From positions 40,153,580 to 40,217,579 of the forward strand of contig OZ023216.1 in the NCBI GenBank assembly GCA_963995525.1: a stretch of DNA of 64,000 nucleotides, in the 5' to 3' direction. Under the pieces are notes generated by a model. It saw only the letters and a list, made by a program, of their open reading frames with translations, was not told where the DNA came from and made no database searches. The stretch is from Escarpia spicata (taxonomy: Eukaryota; Annelida; Polychaeta; Sabellida; Siboglinidae). This document shows positions 60,740 through 64,000 of the stretch, one piece after another. The translations under genes were made by a program, and so were the position numbers. Within the stretch, counting starts at the first letter, position 1; each line of letters opens with the position of its first letter.

Positions 60740-62430
60740 GTTGTTAAAAAAAGTAACTCCATATCCGAACCCACCAAGTTGTGTGAGGTCAGTGGACCGA
60801 CAACTATTTCACGGTTCATTCGCTAGGTGACACCACCAACACCTCCACCTTATCGTTACGAAATACATCTTAGTCACTAGTCAAATAAGGATTTAAGTCG
60901 TATTTATGTGTAGACGGAGAACAAAAAGCGTGCCTAACTGTGACCTAAAACGTTCACGCTTTTGAGAAATTAAGATGCAATGGGGGCATATTATTTTGAG
61001 ATGATGGGATAACATGCAATTTAGGGGGGTATGAGGTTTACAATTTACGAGGGGGTTCACCAAAGTGCATCTATACACTAGATCGATGTGAAAGACGATT
61101 AGTACCGTGCGCACGATGGCACCGGCAATGCAGAACAAACAACGGCAACGCATCGAATCGCCTCACTCCGGATTCGTTGCACAGTTGTATGTCAACTTTA
61201 CATCTATTGTCCGTCAAGTAGTCTTTCAAAATACACATATAGTGAACAAACACGAGGAGAACTTCACACAAAAGAAGTGACGATTTATGATTACAGCATT
61301 ATCAGTTTGCCATAGCGCCCATTTCCCGTGGCGGCAGAAATTCAGGGTCTACGATGTACATACGTACGGACGTATGCACATATGCACTGTTGCACGTATG
61401 AATGCATGCCATTTGCTGGTAATACTTCGATGGTAGTGTGGAATCAGTTATATTGCCATATCTTTAAGCCAATCACAGCAGATCGCACGCCTTTCTTGAC
61501 GTGAAAGGTGACCAAATACTCAAGTCGGCATTCCGTTCTGTTTGTTGGACGGTCGGCGTAATCTACAAATCCCCTTTCAATCCAACTGACCTGATTATAT
61601 TGAAGACCGCACGTACAAAGGCAGATAGCCGTCGGTCAGTCAGACCAGTAGTCACGTATACTGCCACCCACGGAACAGCACAGCACAGGCAGCAGGTATA
61701 ACTATTACACTATTTTGATCTTAAACTTGTTGCCTCAATTTCAGCTGTCTACAATTACGACAGGCATGTTGAGCCGGTGTAAGGTCACGGTGGCGCCGTG
61801 TGGTGAGTAGCACACCACTCAATTCATTCACTGTTTCTATCTTTCCCCGACAGGTAGAACAACGTATATGGCACACGTTAGTGGATGACTCTAAATAAGT
61901 AGCTACGAGTTTTTAAAATAAACCGCCAGTTGAGCGATCAGAAAACAATTGGCTAAGAAGAAATAGGTTAATGTACTTCGGCACCTGGGAGAGAAGACTG
62001 CCATACTGCCCCAAGGTTAGTATTAACAATATATTGTATATATTTTCGTGAGCGTGCTTGTGTAATCAGCCATTAGATAGAATGATGTAAATATAGAAAA
62101 TCTTCAACGAATCGATTCTGCAGCACTTGGTGGCGGCTTCAATACACATAAAAACAGTTCCGCTCGGACTGGGAAATAAACCTATTATATGTTTGCGTGG
62201 CACGGATCTATTTCGTCACAGACTACGTGTGTGAAAACTATATTGACATGGTAACTTTGACCGAAACATTGATAACTCAAAATTTATATCTTCTATACTT
62301 CCTTGCTTCTTTGCTTCTTTGCTTCCTTGCTTCCTTGCGGATACACATTTCGGCATCTCCCGCGAAATGGTCGAACCAGTGCATGGGTTGGGGGTGTGGT
62401 TCATGGTAATAGGTTTGAACAGAAAAAACC
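60740..62430. other. No recognised gene
   Basis: Contains a G-rich patch near 61021-61060 that may be an edge of the hAT element, and a short (CTTC)n run near 62300-62335. Small frames on both strands are unassigned. Confidence 0.4.
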
Positions 62431-62439
62431 CATTGGAAC

Positions 62440-62835
62440 CCATTGGTAGAAACTCCACTAGGACATATGCTCACTCGGACATAATCACACATCACCACTT
62501 CGGTCGCATATAATAATGCCACACTCAAAACGTTAAAAAAAATTATTCAGAAATGTCAACAATTCAATAAATCAAATATTCAACGAAGTGTTTCAAGACA
62601 AGATTTCAAATATTCTTCAAAGTATTTACATGACCGATGTATGTCAGTTAAATGAAAATGAATGTCAACAATTTAAAATGTGAAATAAAAATCATCACAT
62701 CACATTATCAATCTCTTGAATTTGAAATAGGTATTATTATTATGTAACAAAACAACATGGTTTATTTAGCTGACTTTTTTTACTAGAAAAGGATTGTGTC
62801 CAAAAGTTTGACAAATGAGTTTTACCAGGATGGCC
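62440..62835. mobile_element. Element with GGACATA-type ends, copy 2
   Basis: Shares TCAGAAATGTCAACAATT, TTCAAATATTC, ATCATCACATCACAT and CAATCTCTTGAAT with the copy at 32905-33571. The left edge has GGACATATGCTCACT and GGACATAATCACAC. The right edge has TTGTGTCCAAAAG inverted. Shorter and more diverged than copy 1. Confidence 0.65.
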
Positions 62836-63329
62836 TGGCCAAATTGGATTATTTTGGATGTCACAAAACAGCTTTGGAGCCGAGTGAATGTTCATAAGTA
62901 AACGTACGTGTACGAGAGTACATTTCAGAAAGTTGTACGACTATTTTACTGAAAACTTCGTATAAATACGAGTATAAGTCCATTCCCATGGTCTAGTCTC
63001 GAGTTCGTATTAAATGGGACGACGATAACACCAAGTCGAAGAATGGCTAGAATATACTGGCTACAGTCGTCACAAAAGTAATCGGCGTATCGCGGTCATT
63101 GTTAGATGAATCCAGCGAATTGCTCGAGTCTGTTTCCACCAGCAAGAACATTATTAATTATATTAACGGAGTTTAGTATACGCTATGGACGGCTTCGTTA
63201 TCACAAATCACGCCATGTTTGATATGTATACCACCATCCCCTGCATGCCATATGCATCGTATTCGACATCCTCATACAACATCGTGTCCGCCATCTTCAT
63301 AACGCATCATCTGCACCCCGCCACAAAAT

Positions 63330-63715
63330 CGCTACATTAGATCACCTCAATTATCGCTACATATGACCACCTCCATAATCGCCACACAACATCATCTCCA
63401 TCATTGCTACACAAGATTACCTCTGTCATCGCTACCCAAGATCACCCCCATCAACGGTGCACAAGATTACCTACCTCATCACTGCTCAAGATCACCTCTG
63501 TCATCGCTACACAAGATCACCTCTATCATCGTACCCAAGATCACCTGCACAGAGAAGCCCAACCCGGCAATTGATCCGGGAAAAACTAAAACAATGATCA
63601 ACAATATTACACCCATCATCGTTACAAAAGATCACCTCCATCATCAATACACAAGATCACCTCTATCATCGTTCTACAAGATCATTTTTATCAGCTCTAC
63701 GTAACATCACGTCCG
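63330..63715. repeat. Degenerate 25-bp minisatellite
   Basis: About 14 imperfect copies of a unit close to ACAAGATCACCTCTATCATC plus GCTAC, interrupted near 63545-63600 by unrelated sequence. The plus-strand frame across it is an artefact. Confidence 0.8.
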
Positions 63716-64000
63716 TGACCGCCACACAACACATTGCCCGCTAATAACCACATCTCAAGTACTGCTGTCAGTGTGCTTCGCAAGTCAAACACTGGTCCCC
63801 TTCATGCTGAACGAGAACCTGGGTTATTGGTGTTGCACTGGTAGTCACTACCTATTTGTTTAACACTTGAACCGCATTTTGTTTTCCGCCTACTTTCGTA
63901 TTACTACCATGATGTTATAATATCTTACTCTTGTGCTAATTATTCATTAAACACTTTAAAAGTGCACAGCATTTTGATTTTGTTCACTTTATTACCACGA

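Noticed and set aside
61060..61290. A 66-codon minus-strand frame with Cys and His (DNRCKVDIQLCNESGVRRF)
   Set aside because: Looks faintly exon-like, but there is no recognised family and no partner exons.

Overview
This is nuclear DNA of an animal. Genes are split into short exons by large introns, the introns are full of LINE, SINE and DNA-transposon remains, and micro- and minisatellites are unusually abundant. A marine invertebrate deuterostome such as a lancelet fits the gene sequences and the repeat load, but a lophotrochozoan or another invertebrate cannot be excluded from the sequence alone.

Two host genes can be rebuilt exon by exon. On the minus strand, from 30627 leftwards to 3322, lies the 5' half of a dual oxidase (DUOX): signal peptide, ectodomain heme-peroxidase domain, first membrane span, the linker, and the EF-hand region. 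Nineteen exons are visible. The C-terminal NADPH-oxidase half lies beyond the left edge of the window, and roughly 135 residues of the peroxidase domain fall in an assembly gap (21301-21500). On the plus strand, 34462-54723, lies a complete nine-exon gene for the DUOX maturation factor (DUOXA). All its exon phases fit and it gives a 418-residue protein. The two genes are head to head, with start codons about 3.8 kb apart. DUOXA proteins are needed for DUOX to leave the ER and make H2O2 at the membrane, so this is a functional gene pair with a possible shared control region.

Layout: 1-2215 LINE (minus); 3322-30627 DUOX, with introns holding Rex1/CR1-like LINEs, MITEs, a tRNA-derived SINE, a MADF-like fragment and several satellites; 30628-34461 divergent intergenic region; 34462-54723 DUOXA, whose roughly 11-kb first intron holds three RTE-type LINEs, one CR1/L2-type LINE, two non-autonomous DNA elements with visible terminal inverted repeats, and long microsatellites; 54724-64000 no recognised host gene, but SINE copies, a foldback repeat, a decayed hAT transposase (about 58370-60730, minus) and minisatellites.

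The most interesting points are: (i) the DUOX peroxidase domain keeps the R-x-G-H-T motif with the proximal heme histidine that human DUOX has lost; (ii) its second EF-hand has altered calcium ligands; (iii) several transposons sit within tens of bases of splice acceptors of both genes, including a hAT MITE with a perfect 8-bp target duplication; (iv) two DNA-element families have terminal inverted repeats built from tandem GGACA-containing subunits. I see no prokaryotic system, CRISPR array or virus in the window.
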